From Deltaproteobacteria bacterium (GTDB lineage Bacteria; Desulfobacterota; Desulfovibrionia; Desulfovibrionales; Desulfovibrionaceae): a DNA stretch of 45,165 nt. Position 1 is the first letter of the stretch. Each line of letters starts with the position of its first letter. Positions 23,686-33,979 of this stretch are shown here, piece after piece. The translations under genes were made by a program, and so were the position numbers. The notes below the pieces were generated by a model. It did no database searches, was not told the origin of the DNA, and saw only the letters and a program-made list of their open reading frames with translations. Location: assembly GCA_031275645.1 (NCBI GenBank), contig JAISOL010000036.1:1-45165 (forward strand). The letters run 5' to 3'.

Positions 23686-23704
23686 GGGAGGGGCATCCCC
23701 TCCC
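23686..23704. terminator. Hairpin between converging activator and glnN genes
   Basis: GGGAGGGG-CAT-CCCCTCCC (23686-23704) is an 8-bp perfect stem with a 3-nt loop placed right between two convergent stop codons. It can fold in both transcripts; neither strand has a T-run. Confidence 0.65.
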
Positions 23705-23718
23705 CCAGGGAGAGCCTG

Positions 23719-25917
23719 CTACCACAAAAGCTCGTTATATTTGGGCAGGGGCCAGATGGCGTCGTCCACCATTACCTCCAGAGCGTCGGCGTGTTCCCGG
23801 CACACGGCCATGAGGGGCAGGAGCCTGTCGCGCGCGGCTTCGGCCTTTTCCAGAGTGTCTTCCAGCCCTTCCAGCCCGGCGTAAACCGTGTCCAGCTCAT
23901 CCAGGCCCTTCTTGAGCCCTTCGACATGGAAGCGCACGTCGGCGTAGCAGCTCTCTTCCAGCAGAGCTTCGTTCTTTCTGGGTTTGGCGAGCTCCCGCGC
24001 GAGTTTGGCCGCCTCGCCCAGCTCCCTGAGCCAGCGCAGGCCGGTGGGCAGAATGGCGGAGCGCCCTATGGAGGAAACAAGTTTGGTCTCGATCTGGACG
24101 TCGATAATGTAGTTGTCCAGAAGAATTTCCTGCCTGGCGTGCTGCTCGCGTTCGCTGAGCACACCGTGACGCAGGAAGAGATCCATGACTTCAGGCTTGG
24201 TATAGTGGGAGATCACGGTGACGGAATCGCGCAGGTTGGGCAGTCCGCGTTTCTCCGCCTCTTTTTCCCATTCCGCGGAATAGCCGTTTCCGTTGAAGAC
24301 CACGGGCAGGCTTTCTTTATAGTAGCGGGCCAGCAGGCTCTGCACGGCCGTGCCCAGGGAGGCTCCCGCGGCCGTGGCCGTTTCCAGCTCTGTGGCTATG
24401 TCGTCCAGAGTGGAGGCGACGGCGGCGTTAAGCGCGATGTTGGCCGGGGCTATGGACTGGGAGGCGCCCACGGCCCGGAATTCGAACTTGTTGCCGGTAA
24501 AGGCGAAGGGGCTGGTACGGTTGCGGTCGGTGGCGTCCCTGGGCAGGGAAGGCAGGGAGGATATGCCCACCTGCATGACGCCCTGCTTCCAGGAGGAAGT
24601 CCCCTTGCTCTTGCCCTCGGCCAGGCCGGTGACGATTTCGGTGAGCTGCTCGCCCAGAAAAACGGAAAGAATGGCCGGGGGAGCTTCGTTGGCCCCCAGG
24701 CGGTGGTCGTTGCCCGCGCCCACGGTGCCCAGACGCAGGGCAATGGCGTATTTGTGCACGGCTTTGAGCACGGCGGCGAGAAAGACCAGGAACTGGGCGT
24801 TATCCGTGGGCGTGGCCCCGGGATCCAGAAGATTGTTGCCGTCGGAATCGCAGAGGGACCAGTTGTTGTGCTTGCCCGAGCCGTTGATGCCGGCAAAGGG
24901 CTTTTCGTGCAGCAGGCAGGCCAGGCCGTGCTTTTCCGCCACGTTGCGCAGTATTTCCATGGTGAGCATATTGTGGTCCGTGGCCAGATTGACCGCCTCA
25001 AACATGGGGGCCAGCTCGAACTGGGCCGGAGCTACCTCATTATGCCTGGTACGCGCGGGTATGCCCAGTGCGAGCATGCGTTCCTCAACCTCGGCCATGA
25101 AATTGAGAACGCGTTGTCCGATGGCCCCGAAGTAATGGTCTTCCCGCTCCTGCCCCTTGCTGGGCCTGGAGCCGAACAAGGTGCGCCCGGCCAGCTTCAG
25201 GTCGTCGCGCAAGGCGTAGTAACGGCGGTCAACCAAAAAGTATTCCTGTTCCGATCCCACCATGGCGTTTACATAGGTGGCGCTGGTATTGCCAAACAGG
25301 CGCAGGACGCGCAGGGCCTGTTTGGAGAGGGCGCTCAGGGAACGCAGCAGCGGAGTTTTGCGGTCCAGGGATTCGCCGGTGTATGAAAAGAAAATCGTCG
25401 GGACGTAAAGGGTCTTGCCCCGGGAGTTTTCCAGAAGAAAGGCCGGGCTGCTGGGATCCCAGGCCGTGTAGCCGCGGGCCTCAAAGGTGGAGCGCAAGCC
25501 GCCCGAAGGGAAGGAGGAGGCGTCCGGCTCCCCCTTGATGAGCATTTTGCCGGAAAATTCGTTGAGCAGGCGCCCGGTGAAGGGATCAGGGGTGATGAAG
25601 GCGTCGTGCTTTTCGGCGGTAATGCCGGTCATGGGCTGGAACCAGTGCGTGAAATGGGTGGCCCCTTTCTCTATGGCCCAGTCCCGCATGGAGCCGGCCA
25701 CAATATCGGCGTCGCCGTCATTCAGGGCTTTGCCTTTGCTGCCGGCTTCCTCCAGGCGCTTGAAGACGTCCTTGGGCAGGCGTTCGCGCATGACGCGCAA
25801 ATTGAAGACATCGCGGGAATAAATCTCCGAAGGCTTGTAGGGAGTCAGGGGACAGGCGGCCGGGTGGGCGGCCTCGGCGGCTACGGCCGCGCGGACTTTA
25901 TTGCGGGGAATGGACAT
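23719..25917 (-). CDS. glnN: Glutamine synthetase type III
   Basis: 732 aa, the size of GSIII and much longer than type I. The N-terminal FNLRVMRERLPKDVFKRL is GSIII-specific, followed by HFTHWFQPMTG, the metal-site glutamate in VGSEQEYFLVDRRYY, RHNEVAPAQFELAPMFE, and the ATP/glutamate block INGSGKHNNWSL. AFTGNKFEFRAVGASQS is the C-terminal active-site segment. It forms dodecamers and condenses ammonium with glutamate at ATP cost in the cytosol. SD AAGGAGCGC at the ATG at 25917. It is monocistronic, divergent from carA over 387 bp and convergent with the activator gene. No glnB/glnK or regulator is adjacent, so nitrogen control is not visible. Confidence 0.95.
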   Translation of the reverse strand: MSIPRNKVRAAVAAEAAHPAACPLTPYKPSEIYSRDVFNLRVMRERLPKDVFKRLEEAGSKGKALNDGDADIVAGSMRDWAIEKGATHFTHWFQPMTGITAEKHDAFITPDPFTGRLLNEFSGKMLIKGEPDASSFPSGGLRSTFEARGYTAWDPSSPAFLLENSRGKTLYVPTIFFSYTGESLDRKTPLLRSLSALSKQALRVLRLFGNTSATYVNAMVGSEQEYFLVDRRYYALRDDLKLAGRTLFGSRPSKGQEREDHYFGAIGQRVLNFMAEVEERMLALGIPARTRHNEVAPAQFELAPMFEAVNLATDHNMLTMEILRNVAEKHGLACLLHEKPFAGINGSGKHNNWSLCDSDGNNLLDPGATPTDNAQFLVFLAAVLKAVHKYAIALRLGTVGAGNDHRLGANEAPPAILSVFLGEQLTEIVTGLAEGKSKGTSSWKQGVMQVGISSLPSLPRDATDRNRTSPFAFTGNKFEFRAVGASQSIAPANIALNAAVASTLDDIATELETATAAGASLGTAVQSLLARYYKESLPVVFNGNGYSAEWEKEAEKRGLPNLRDSVTVISHYTKPEVMDLFLRHGVLSEREQHARQEILLDNYIIDVQIETKLVSSIGRSAILPTGLRWLRELGEAAKLARELAKPRKNEALLEESCYADVRFHVEGLKKGLDELDTVYAGLEGLEDTLEKAEAARDRLLPLMAVCREHADALEVMVDDAIWPLPKYNELLW

Positions 25918-26304
25918 AAGCGCTCCTTGGAATTATGGGGTTGTGCGTACCAGAAGTAATAGATTTACGTTTCATAAGCAACTTTCAGGCCAAGCTTTTT
26001 CTTAAAACGGCTCCGGGGATCGCAGCTTTTCCACATTCAAATTGTACACCCGGAAAAAGGCTCTGGCGTTGCGAAGCGCAGCAACGCAGCGCCCGCGAGA
26101 GGGCTACGGCAATATTTTTTTATTTTTTTGAGAAGATCCGCTTGAGGCGGAGATTGATTCCGGGTAAACCCAAGTCTGGTTACATGCTAATTACATTTTT
26201 GCAGCCTTTTTTCTGGTAAATATTACCTTTGCGTATAAAACAGCTTGCGCCGGACGGCTTCCGGAGAGCGGAAGAAGGCGGAGACGGGAGAAAACGGGGG
26301 ATTG
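25918..26304. promoter_or_regulatory. Divergent AT-rich region between glnN and carA
   Basis: 387 bp, clearly more AT-rich than its surroundings, serving both divergent genes. It contains GCGTTGC / GCAACGC (26066-26072 and 26081-26087) followed about 28 nt later by a T-rich tract (26113-26129), the pair TCCGC / GCGGA near 26137-26151, and the carA promoter candidate at 26199-26226. A small RNA ending in the T-rich tract is possible but unsupported. No protein gene is seen. Confidence 0.5.
26199..26226 (+). promoter_or_regulatory. Candidate carA promoter with palindrome over the -10
   Basis: TTGCAG (26199-26204), 16 nt, TATTAC (26221-26226). The palindrome GGTAA-ATA-TTACC (26215-26227) spans the -10 and could be a repressor site. 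An alternative -10 is TATAAA at 26234. Confidence 0.4.
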
Positions 26305-27483
26305 ATGCTGCACAAGCCTGCGCTTTTAATGCTGGACGACGGCGCCTGTTTTGAGGGATCAGCCTGCGGCGCCGCTCTGGAAGCCGCCGGGGAAGTGGTT
26401 TTTACCACCGGAATGTGCGGCTACCAGGAAACCCTGACCGATCCCTCCTTTTACGGGCAGATTATCACCTTCACCGCCGCGCACCTGGGCAATTACGGCG
26501 TCAATTCCCATGACGACGAGGCTCCTTCGCCCGCGGCCCAGGGGGCGGTTTTTCACGACCTCTTCACCGGCGCCGAGGAAATTCCCTTCCCCCATTGGCG
26601 GGCCGAAGGCTCCCTGAACAATAAGATGCGCGAGGCCGGGCTGACGGGGATTCACGGCGTGGACACCCGCTCCCTGACCCTGCACCTGCGCGCGCGCGGC
26701 TCGCGCAACGGCGTCATCAGCGCCCTGGATCTGGACAAACCCTCCCTGCTGCGCCGGGCCAGGGAGCTGCCCTCCATGAAAGGGCTGGATCTGGCCGTCA
26801 GGGCCTCAGCCGGCAGACACTACGTCTTTGTGCCGGAGGAAAAGATGAACCGGCCCGCGCTCGCCCGGCCTCTGGAGCGGCCGGAGGAAAAATTCAAGGT
26901 GGCGGTGATGGATTTCGGGCTCAAACGCTCCATTCTGCTGCATCTCCATGTAAACGGGATGGAGCCCGAGGTCTGGCCGGCCACGGCCACGGCCGAGGAC
27001 ATACTGGCTTCCGGGCCGGACGGGGTGCTCCTTTCCAACGGCCCCGGAGATCCCGAGCCCTGCGGCTACGCCATAAGGACCATCCGGGATCTGCTGGGGA
27101 AAAAGCCCATTTTCGGCATCTGCCTCGGGCATCAGCTCCTGGCTCTGGCTCTGGGCGGCAAGACCTACAAGCTCCCCGTGGGCCATCACGGCATGAACCA
27201 TCCGGTAAAGGACGCCCGCACCGGGCAGGTCACCATCACCAGCCAGAATCACGGCTTCAACGTGGATCCGGACAGCCTCCCTCCGCGGGTGTTTCCCACC
27301 CATTGGAATCTGAACGACGGAACCCTTGAGGGCCTGGCCTCGTCAGGCGAGCCGGCCTTTTCCGTGCAGTACCACCCGGAAACCTCTCCCGGCACCTGGG
27401 ACGCGCACTACCTGTTCCCCTTGTTCCGCCGTCTGATTATTGAGTCCGGAAAGCCCCTCGGAGGAAAATATGCCCAGGCGTGA
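26305..27483 (+). CDS. carA: Carbamoyl-phosphate synthase small subunit
   Basis: 392 aa. It is the glutaminase that hydrolyses glutamine and channels ammonia to CarB for pyrimidine and arginine synthesis. The N-terminal domain has the signature [20 protein letters not shown] and [11 protein letters not shown]. The C-terminal class I amidotransferase has the nucleophile cysteine in [20 protein letters not shown] and the His-Glu pair in QYHPETSPG. The ATG at 26305 aligns with the family start ([12 protein letters not shown]) and has an SD-like GGGG; in-frame codons upstream are not family-like. Its end overlaps carB by 14 bp, giving translational coupling. It is the first gene of a carAB-purF run. 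Confidence 0.95.
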   Translation: MLHKPALLMLDDGACFEGSACGAALEAAGEVVFTTGMCGYQETLTDPSFYGQIITFTAAHLGNYGVNSHDDEAPSPAAQGAVFHDLFTGAEEIPFPHWRAEGSLNNKMREAGLTGIHGVDTRSLTLHLRARGSRNGVISALDLDKPSLLRRARELPSMKGLDLAVRASAGRHYVFVPEEKMNRPALARPLERPEEKFKVAVMDFGLKRSILLHLHVNGMEPEVWPATATAEDILASGPDGVLLSNGPGDPEPCGYAIRTIRDLLGKKPIFGICLGHQLLALALGGKTYKLPVGHHGMNHPVKDARTGQVTITSQNHGFNVDPDSLPPRVFPTHWNLNDGTLEGLASSGEPAFSVQYHPETSPGTWDAHYLFPLFRRLIIESGKPLGGKYAQA

Positions 27484-30400
27484 GGATCTGAATAGCATAA
27501 TGGTCCTGGGCTCCGGCCCGATCATCATAGGCCAGGCCTGCGAATTCGATTATTCCGGAACTCAGGGCTGCAAGGCCCTGAAGGAAGAAGGCTGCCGCAT
27601 CATACTGCTCAACTCCAACCCGGCCACGGTGATGACGGACGTCGCCTTCAGCGACCGCACCTATATGGAGCCCCTGACCCCGGACATGGCCGCGGAAATC
27701 ATCCGCAAGGAGAGGCCGGACGCCATTCTGCCCACTCTGGGCGGGCAGACGGCCCTGAATCTGGCCATGGCCCTGCACAGATCCGGAGTCCTGGAGGAAT
27801 GCGGGGTAAAGGTCATAGGCGCGCGGCCCTCCTCCATTGAGCTGGCCGAAAGCCGCGAGGCCTTCCGGGCCACCATGCTCAAGATCGGCCTGGACATGCC
27901 CAAAAGCGGCCTGGCCTCCACGCCGGAAGAAGCCCTTTCCCTCATCGGCCTCCTGAGCTTTCCCATCATCATCCGTCCCTCCTACACCCTGGGAGGGACA
28001 GGCGGGGGCATAGCCTACAACCTGGAAGAATTCAAGGAAGCGGTGCGCGCCGGCATAAACGCCTCGCCCATCGGGCAGATCCTGGTGGAGGAATCCGTGC
28101 TGGGCTGGAAGGAGATAGAGCTTGAGGTCATGCGCGACAACGCGGACAACGCCGTGGTCATCTGCGGGATCGAAAATTTCGATCCCATGGGCGTGCATAC
28201 CGGCGACTCCATCACCGTGGCTCCCATACTCACCCTCACGGATACCGAATACCAGGCCCTGCGCCAGGACGCCCTCTCCGTGGTGCGGGCCGTGGGCGTG
28301 GATACGGGCGGCTGCAACATACAGTTTGCCGTCGATCCCGCGAGCGGCCGCCGGGTGGTCATCGAAATGAACCCGCGGGTTTCCCGTTCTTCCGCCCTGG
28401 CCTCCAAGGCCACGGGTTTTCCCATAGCCAGAGTGGCGGCCAAACTGGCTCTGGGCTACAGGCTGGACGAACTCAGAAACGACATTACCGGCACCTCGGC
28501 CTGCTTTGAGCCGGTTATCGACTATGTGGTGGTCAAGGTTCCCCGCTTCAATTTTGAAAAATTTCACGGCTCCTCGCCCGTTCTGGGCTTCCAGATGCGC
28601 TCGGTGGGCGAAACGATGGCTCTGGGCGGCAATTTCCGGGAGGCACTGCAAAAAGCCCTGCGCGGTCTGGAAACAGGCCTGAACGGCCTGGAACCGCGCC
28701 TGAAAAAGAACTGTCCGCGCCTTTCCAGCTCCGAAAGGCTGGAAGAGCTTAAAAAGAAACTCTACACGGCCGATCCCGAGCGCGTCCTGCTTTTGTACGA
28801 AGCCATGCAGCTCGGCCTGAGCGTGGAGGAAGCGCGGGACATCACAGGCATAGATCCCTGGTTTCTGCTGCAAATCCTGGCCCTGGTGCGGGAGGAGCGC
28901 GGCCTGGCCAGGGAGCTCGCTCCCCTGATCAAAAACGCGGTCGCGCTTTGCGGGGAGGGGATCAGAGAGCATTTGCGCCTCTTCCCCCCCGGACAAAATC
29001 CGGAAAACGTGGATTTAGGCCCGTGCGCCCGGAGGCTGCGCCAATGTAAGGCGCAGGGCTTCAGCGACGCCCGCATCGCCGGCATACTGTCCGAGGTCAT
29101 ACCGGAATGCGCCCTGCGCGGCGAGGATATAGGAGCCCTCCGGCGCCTCCTGGGCGTGCGCCCGGTTTTTCGCAGCGTGGATACCTGCGCCGGGGAATTT
29201 GAGGCGCACACGCCCTATTTTTATTCCACCTACGACGGAGAGGGACGGGATCCCCTGCACAGCGGACACCTGGCCCATCTCAAGGCCGGATCGAAAAAAG
29301 GCGCCCTTCCGCGCAAGGTCATCATTCTGGGCGGCGGCCCGAACCGCATAGGCCAGGGAGTGGAGTTCGACTATTGCTGCGTGCAGGCCTGCTTCGCCCT
29401 GCAGGAACTGGGCATAAGCACCATCATGGTCAACTCCAACCCGGAAACCGTCTCCACCGACTATGACACCGCCGACAGCCTGTATTTTGAGCCGGTGACC
29501 CTGGAAGACCTCCTGGCCATCTGCGAAGCGGAGAAGCCGGACGGGGTGATCGTGCAGTTCGGCGGGCAGACCCCTCTGAACATAGCCCTGGATCTGGAAA
29601 AAGCCGGCGTGCCCATTCTGGGTACGCGGCCGGCGGACATAGCCCTGGCGGAAGATCGCGAGGCCTTCGGCATGCTGGTGGAACGCCTGGGAATACCGCA
29701 GCCTCCCAGCGGCATGGCCGTGAACGAGGAATCGGCCTGCCGCATAGCCAAGGAAATAGGCTACCCGGTAATGGTGCGCCCTTCCTTCGTCCTCGGGGGG
29801 CGGGCCATGCGCATCATCCACAGCGAGGCCGATCTCCGCGCCTATATCGGCGGGCAGGAAAGCGGCCTGCTTCTGGATTCCTCCTCTCCCATCCTGGTGG
29901 ACAAATTTTTGGAGGCCGCCATTGAAATCGACGTGGACGCCGTGGTGGACCCCCAAAGCGTCACCATAGCCGCCGTCATGGAGCATATAGAACAGGCCGG
30001 CATCCACTCCGGAGACTCCTGCTGCTCCATTCCCACGCATACCTTGAAGGAGGCATCCCTGGACTGCATCCGCGACTACGCGCGCAAGCTCGGCCTCAGC
30101 CTAGGCACGGTGGGCCTGCTCAACGTCCAGATGGCCATTCACAGGGGGGAAGTCTACGTCATTGAGGCCAACCCCCGGGCCTCGCGCACCGTTCCCTTTG
30201 TTTCCAAGGCCTGCGGCCTGAACATAGCGGGCATAGCCGCCAGAGTCATGTCCGGCAGAACCCTGAAGGAAGAAGGCTTTACCGAGGAGCCCAGGCCGGC
30301 TTACCACGCGGTCAAGGAAGCGGTGCTGCCCTTTGATCGCTTTCCGGGGGCGGAAATAGTCCTGGGCCCGGAGATGCGCTCCACCGGCGAAGTCATGGGC

Positions 30401-30889
30401 ATAGACCACAGCTTCGGCATAGCCTTTCTCAAGGCCCAGGAGGCCGCGGGCAGTCCCATCCCGCGCGCGGGCAATATTATTCTGACCGTTACGGATTCGG
30501 ACAAGGAGCCGCTGGTGCCCCTGGCCGGGCGGCTGGCGCGGCTCGGCTTTGTCATTTACGCCACCCCCGGCACCCGCGACGTGCTCAGAGCGCACGGCAT
30601 AGCCGCTGAACTGGTGGTGAAAATAGGCCCGCAGCGCCCGCACCTTCTGGATTTTATGCGCAGCCGCCAGGCCAGCATGATCGTCAATACCGTCAGCGGG
30701 GCGACCTCGGCCCGCGACGCCACGCTGATCCGGGCCGAGGCCATGGCCCGCAAAATCACCACCATCACCACCCTGGCCGCTCTGGCCGCGGCGGTGGAGG
30801 GCCTGGAAACCCGCCTGGTAAACAGCCGTAACCTCGCTCCTCTGCAGGATTACTACGCCGGCGCGGCCAGAGGCAAGACGTCATGCTGA
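27470..30889 (+). CDS. carB: Carbamoyl-phosphate synthase large subunit
   Basis: 1139 aa, about 65 longer than the enterobacterial enzyme. There are two ATP-grasp halves: the first ([40 protein letters not shown]) makes carboxyphosphate and carbamate. The second ([37 protein letters not shown]) phosphorylates carbamate. The C-terminal MGS-like allosteric domain follows ([32 protein letters not shown]). SD GGAGG lies inside carA. The last codons overlap purF by 7 bp. The start at 27470 was preferred over a GTG-like codon 30 nt upstream because of SD spacing and homology to the usual MPRREDL-type N-terminus. Confidence 0.96.
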   Translation: MPRREDLNSIMVLGSGPIIIGQACEFDYSGTQGCKALKEEGCRIILLNSNPATVMTDVAFSDRTYMEPLTPDMAAEIIRKERPDAILPTLGGQTALNLAMALHRSGVLEECGVKVIGARPSSIELAESREAFRATMLKIGLDMPKSGLASTPEEALSLIGLLSFPIIIRPSYTLGGTGGGIAYNLEEFKEAVRAGINASPIGQILVEESVLGWKEIELEVMRDNADNAVVICGIENFDPMGVHTGDSITVAPILTLTDTEYQALRQDALSVVRAVGVDTGGCNIQFAVDPASGRRVVIEMNPRVSRSSALASKATGFPIARVAAKLALGYRLDELRNDITGTSACFEPVIDYVVVKVPRFNFEKFHGSSPVLGFQMRSVGETMALGGNFREALQKALRGLETGLNGLEPRLKKNCPRLSSSERLEELKKKLYTADPERVLLLYEAMQLGLSVEEARDITGIDPWFLLQILALVREERGLARELAPLIKNAVALCGEGIREHLRLFPPGQNPENVDLGPCARRLRQCKAQGFSDARIAGILSEVIPECALRGEDIGALRRLLGVRPVFRSVDTCAGEFEAHTPYFYSTYDGEGRDPLHSGHLAHLKAGSKKGALPRKVIILGGGPNRIGQGVEFDYCCVQACFALQELGISTIMVNSNPETVSTDYDTADSLYFEPVTLEDLLAICEAEKPDGVIVQFGGQTPLNIALDLEKAGVPILGTRPADIALAEDREAFGMLVERLGIPQPPSGMAVNEESACRIAKEIGYPVMVRPSFVLGGRAMRIIHSEADLRAYIGGQESGLLLDSSSPILVDKFLEAAIEIDVDAVVDPQSVTIAAVMEHIEQAGIHSGDSCCSIPTHTLKEASLDCIRDYARKLGLSLGTVGLLNVQMAIHRGEVYVIEANPRASRTVPFVSKACGLNIAGIAARVMSGRTLKEEGFTEEPRPAYHAVKEAVLPFDRFPGAEIVLGPEMRSTGEVMGIDHSFGIAFLKAQEAAGSPIPRAGNIILTVTDSDKEPLVPLAGRLARLGFVIYATPGTRDVLRAHGIAAELVVKIGPQRPHLLDFMRSRQASMIVNTVSGATSARDATLIRAEAMARKITTITTLAALAAAVEGLETRLVNSRNLAPLQDYYAGAARGKTSC

Positions 30890-32268
30890 TCCCTGAAGCG
30901 CTAGAGGAAAAGGCACGCCGCGGGCGTCCCAGGGAAGCCTGCGGCGTGGTGGGGCTTTTCGGCGTAAAAGACGCCGCCGCCGTGGCCGCTCTGGGCTTGC
31001 ACGCCCTGCAGCATCGCGGGCAGGAATCGGCCGGCGTGGCCAGTTGCCTGAACGGGGAATTTTTTCTGCACCGGGATATGGGCCTGGTCGCCAATGTCTT
31101 CGGCAAGGGCGAAGCCAGGAAGCTGCCCGGGTTTTCCGCCATAGGGCATGTGCGTTACTCCACGGCCGGCGGCAGCCGTCTGGTCAACGCCCAGCCCCTG
31201 CTGGCCAGCTATGTCGGCGGGACAGTCGCCCTGGCCCACAACGGCAACCTGTGCGGGGGGGACGATCTTTCCAGAGCCTTGCTGGAAAAGGGCGCCCTGT
31301 TGCAGACCAGCACGGACAGCGAGCTTTTTCTGCATCTCCTGGCCCAGCGCCATGCTCTTGCCGACGAGGAAATAGCCGGGGTTTTCGCCGGAGCCGGGGC
31401 GGCTTTCGCCGTGGTGCTGCTCCTGGGCGATCGTCTGCTGGCCGCCCGCGATCCCTGGGGTTTCCGCCCGCTGGCGCTGGGGAGGCTGGAAGGAGGCGTG
31501 GTCATCGCCTCGGAAAGCTGCGCCTTTGATCAGATGGGGGCCGTTTTTGAACGCGAAATAGACCCCGGAGAAATGCTGATCTGTTCCGCCGGAGGGGAGA
31601 GATCCCTGCGCTTCGGCGAAAGCGCTACCCTGCTGGCCAAGTGCCTGCTGGAGCTGATTTATTTTTCCCGCCCGGATTCTTTCGTCTTTGGCCACAGCCC
31701 GCATATTTTCCGTAAAAGCAGCGGCCACGCCCTGGCCAGGGAACATCCCGTCCGGGCGGATCTGGTGGTGGCCATACCGGACTCCGGATTTTCCGCGGCT
31801 ATGGGTTTTGCCGATGAGCTGGGTCTTCCCGTGGATAGGGGGCTTATCCGCAACCACTATGTGGGGCGCAGTTTTATCGCCCCGGGGCAGGAAGCCCGTA
31901 CCGCCGCCGTGCGCATGAAGCACAACGTGGTGCGGGAGGTGGTGCGCGGCAAGAGAGTGGTGCTGGTGGACGACTCCCTGATCCGGGGCACCACCACCGC
32001 CGCCCTGGGCAAAGAGCTGCGCGACGCCGGCGCGAGCGAAGTGCATCTGCGCATCGCCTGCCCTCCCACCAGATATCCCTGCCTCTACGGGGTGGATTTT
32101 CCCCATCCCCAGGAACTCATGGCTTTCAGATACAGCTTGGATGAAATCTGTTCCATTCTGAATATGGACAGTCTGGCCTATCTTTCCCTGGAAGGAATGC
32201 TGGCCTTGTTTCCCCCGGAAGAGAGGGGGTTTTGCACCGCCTGCTGGAGTGGAGAATACAGGGCCTGA
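30883..32268 (+). CDS. purF: Amidophosphoribosyltransferase
   Basis: 461 aa. It commits PRPP to purine synthesis using glutamine. C20 in [12 protein letters not shown] is the N-terminal nucleophile exposed after removal of a short propeptide. [23 protein letters not shown] and [11 protein letters not shown] belong to the glutaminase. [15 protein letters not shown] is the PRPP-binding loop, preceded by [16 protein letters not shown]-terminal cysteines ([10 protein letters not shown] and others) are compatible with the [4Fe-4S]-type PurF known from Bacillus. Its start lies within the carB end (7-bp overlap), so pyrimidine/arginine and purine first steps share one message and one demand for glutamine. 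Confidence 0.95.
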   Translation: MLIPEALEEKARRGRPREACGVVGLFGVKDAAAVAALGLHALQHRGQESAGVASCLNGEFFLHRDMGLVANVFGKGEARKLPGFSAIGHVRYSTAGGSRLVNAQPLLASYVGGTVALAHNGNLCGGDDLSRALLEKGALLQTSTDSELFLHLLAQRHALADEEIAGVFAGAGAAFAVVLLLGDRLLAARDPWGFRPLALGRLEGGVVIASESCAFDQMGAVFEREIDPGEMLICSAGGERSLRFGESATLLAKCLLELIYFSRPDSFVFGHSPHIFRKSSGHALAREHPVRADLVVAIPDSGFSAAMGFADELGLPVDRGLIRNHYVGRSFIAPGQEARTAAVRMKHNVVREVVRGKRVVLVDDSLIRGTTTAALGKELRDAGASEVHLRIACPPTRYPCLYGVDFPHPQELMAFRYSLDEICSILNMDSLAYLSLEGMLALFPPEERGFCTACWSGEYRA

Positions 32269-32347
32269 AAATACCGGGCCGCCTGTTTCAATCCGCGGCC
32301 GGCCCCGCCCGCCGACCGCTCCGGCCCCTTTGACAAAGGATACAGCC

Positions 32348-33955
32348 ATGCCCGAACCGCAGATTCGCTATGAGACCAATGAACTACGCCTGCTTTTCGA
32401 AGTCAGCCAGGCCCTGGAAGGAGTCACTGATATATCGGATCATCTGGAAACGGCTCTGGAGCTCATGGCCCGCTATACGGGCATGATGCGCGGCACTTTG
32501 ACCCTGCTTGAGCCCAACGGCACCGATATAGTGGTGGAAGCGGCCTACGGCCTTAATCCCGAAGAGCAGAAGAGGGCCAAGTACAAGCTCGGCGAAGGCG
32601 TGACCGGCAGGGTGATTGAAACGGGCCGGCCTATGGTGGTGCCCAGAGCCTCGCTGGAGCCTCTCTTCCTGAACCGCACCGGGGCGCGGGATTTGAGCAA
32701 GGAGGAGATTTCCTTCATCTGTGTGCCTATTATTCTGAAAAACAGGGTCGTGGGCGCGCTTTCGGCGGATCGCCTGTTTGCGGATTCGGTGCGGACGGAG
32801 GAGGACGAGAGGCTTCTGCAGGTTCTGGCCTCCCTGATCGCGCGGGCCGTGCAGGTGCGCCTGGATTTTCACGCCATGCATTCGGCGGTGGTGGAGGAAA
32901 ACCGCCGCCTGCAACGCATGGCGCGCGGCGGCTTCCACTCCGACAGTCTGGTATCCATTTCCGCGCCCATGCGCTCGGTCATCGAGGAGCTGGCCCACGT
33001 TTCCGGCTCCAACGCCACCGTGCTTTTGCGCGGCGAAAGCGGCACGGGAAAGGAACTGGCGGCCAGCATCATCCACAACAACAGCCCCAGAGCCGGCCGG
33101 CCCTTCATCAAGGTCAACTGCGCGGCCCTCCCCGAAACCCTGGTGGAGAGCGAACTTTTCGGCTATGAGCGCGGGGCTTTCACCGGCGCGGTCAGCAGCC
33201 GCAAGGGGCGTTTTGAAATGGCCCACGGCGGCACCCTGTTTCTGGACGAAGTGGGCGACATGACTCCCATGACCCAGGCCAAGCTGCTCCGGGTGATTCA
33301 GGAGCGCGAGTTCGAGCGGGTGGGCGGCAACGACACCATACGGGCGGATGTGCGGATAGTGGCGGCCACCAACCGCAATCTTGAGGAAATGGTCGCCTCC
33401 GGCTCTTTCAGACGGGATCTCTATTACCGGCTTTCGGTTTTTCCAGTGCTCATTCCGCCTCTGCGCGAACGGCGCGACGATATCATGCCCCTGGTGACGC
33501 ATTTTGTGGAAAAAGCCGGAGCCACCAACGGGCGCAAGATTTCACGCATCACCACCAAGGCGGTGGACATGCTGCGCCGCTACGACTGGCCGGGCAATAT
33601 CCGCGAACTGGAGAACGTCATTGAGCGGGCGGTTATTTTAAGCGGAGTGGACGGGGTCATTGATTCCCATCACCTGCCGGCCTGGATGCAGGATCAGGAT
33701 CAGCCCCCGGCCGAAAGTGCGGCCAATCCCGGAGGCAACCTGGACGAAGCGGTGAGCGCCCTGGAAAAACGCATGATCGTCGACGCCCTGGAAAACTGTT
33801 CCGGAAACATGGCCAAGGCCGCCGCCCAGTTGGGCGTGACCGAGCGCGTCATGGGACTGCGTATGCGGAAATACGGCCTGGAATACAAAGCCTTCCGCAA
33901 GGTGGACGCCCTGCGCAAGGGCTGGAACAACGCCGTGGCCCAGGATGTGGCCTGA
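32348..33955 (+). CDS. nifA: NifA-like sigma54-dependent transcriptional activator
   Basis: 535 aa with three domains. A GAF domain covers about 10-180 ([57 protein letters not shown] cut here). The AAA+ domain has Walker A GESGTGKE, the sigma54-contact loop ERGAFTGA and Walker [11 protein letters not shown] Fis-type HTH lies at the C-terminus ([24 protein letters not shown]). The GAF sequence, notably [13 protein letters not shown], is of the NifA type. The linker lacks the cysteine pair of oxygen-sensing NifA proteins from alphaproteobacteria. No nif genes and no -24/-12 promoter were found in the window, so its targets are elsewhere and the gene could be a NifA paralogue. It lies 79 bp after purF. 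Confidence 0.85.
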   Translation: MPEPQIRYETNELRLLFEVSQALEGVTDISDHLETALELMARYTGMMRGTLTLLEPNGTDIVVEAAYGLNPEEQKRAKYKLGEGVTGRVIETGRPMVVPRASLEPLFLNRTGARDLSKEEISFICVPIILKNRVVGALSADRLFADSVRTEEDERLLQVLASLIARAVQVRLDFHAMHSAVVEENRRLQRMARGGFHSDSLVSISAPMRSVIEELAHVSGSNATVLLRGESGTGKELAASIIHNNSPRAGRPFIKVNCAALPETLVESELFGYERGAFTGAVSSRKGRFEMAHGGTLFLDEVGDMTPMTQAKLLRVIQEREFERVGGNDTIRADVRIVAATNRNLEEMVASGSFRRDLYYRLSVFPVLIPPLRERRDDIMPLVTHFVEKAGATNGRKISRITTKAVDMLRRYDWPGNIRELENVIERAVILSGVDGVIDSHHLPAWMQDQDQPPAESAANPGGNLDEAVSALEKRMIVDALENCSGNMAKAAAQLGVTERVMGLRMRKYGLEYKAFRKVDALRKGWNNAVAQDVA

Positions 33956-33979
33956 ATTCAAAACCGGAGAGGGGGTTTC

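Noticed and set aside
32269-33979. sigma54 (-24/-12) promoters near the NifA-like gene
   Set aside because: TGGCAC occurrences in the window (for example near 4120, 16787 and 37208) lack the TTGC element at the right distance.
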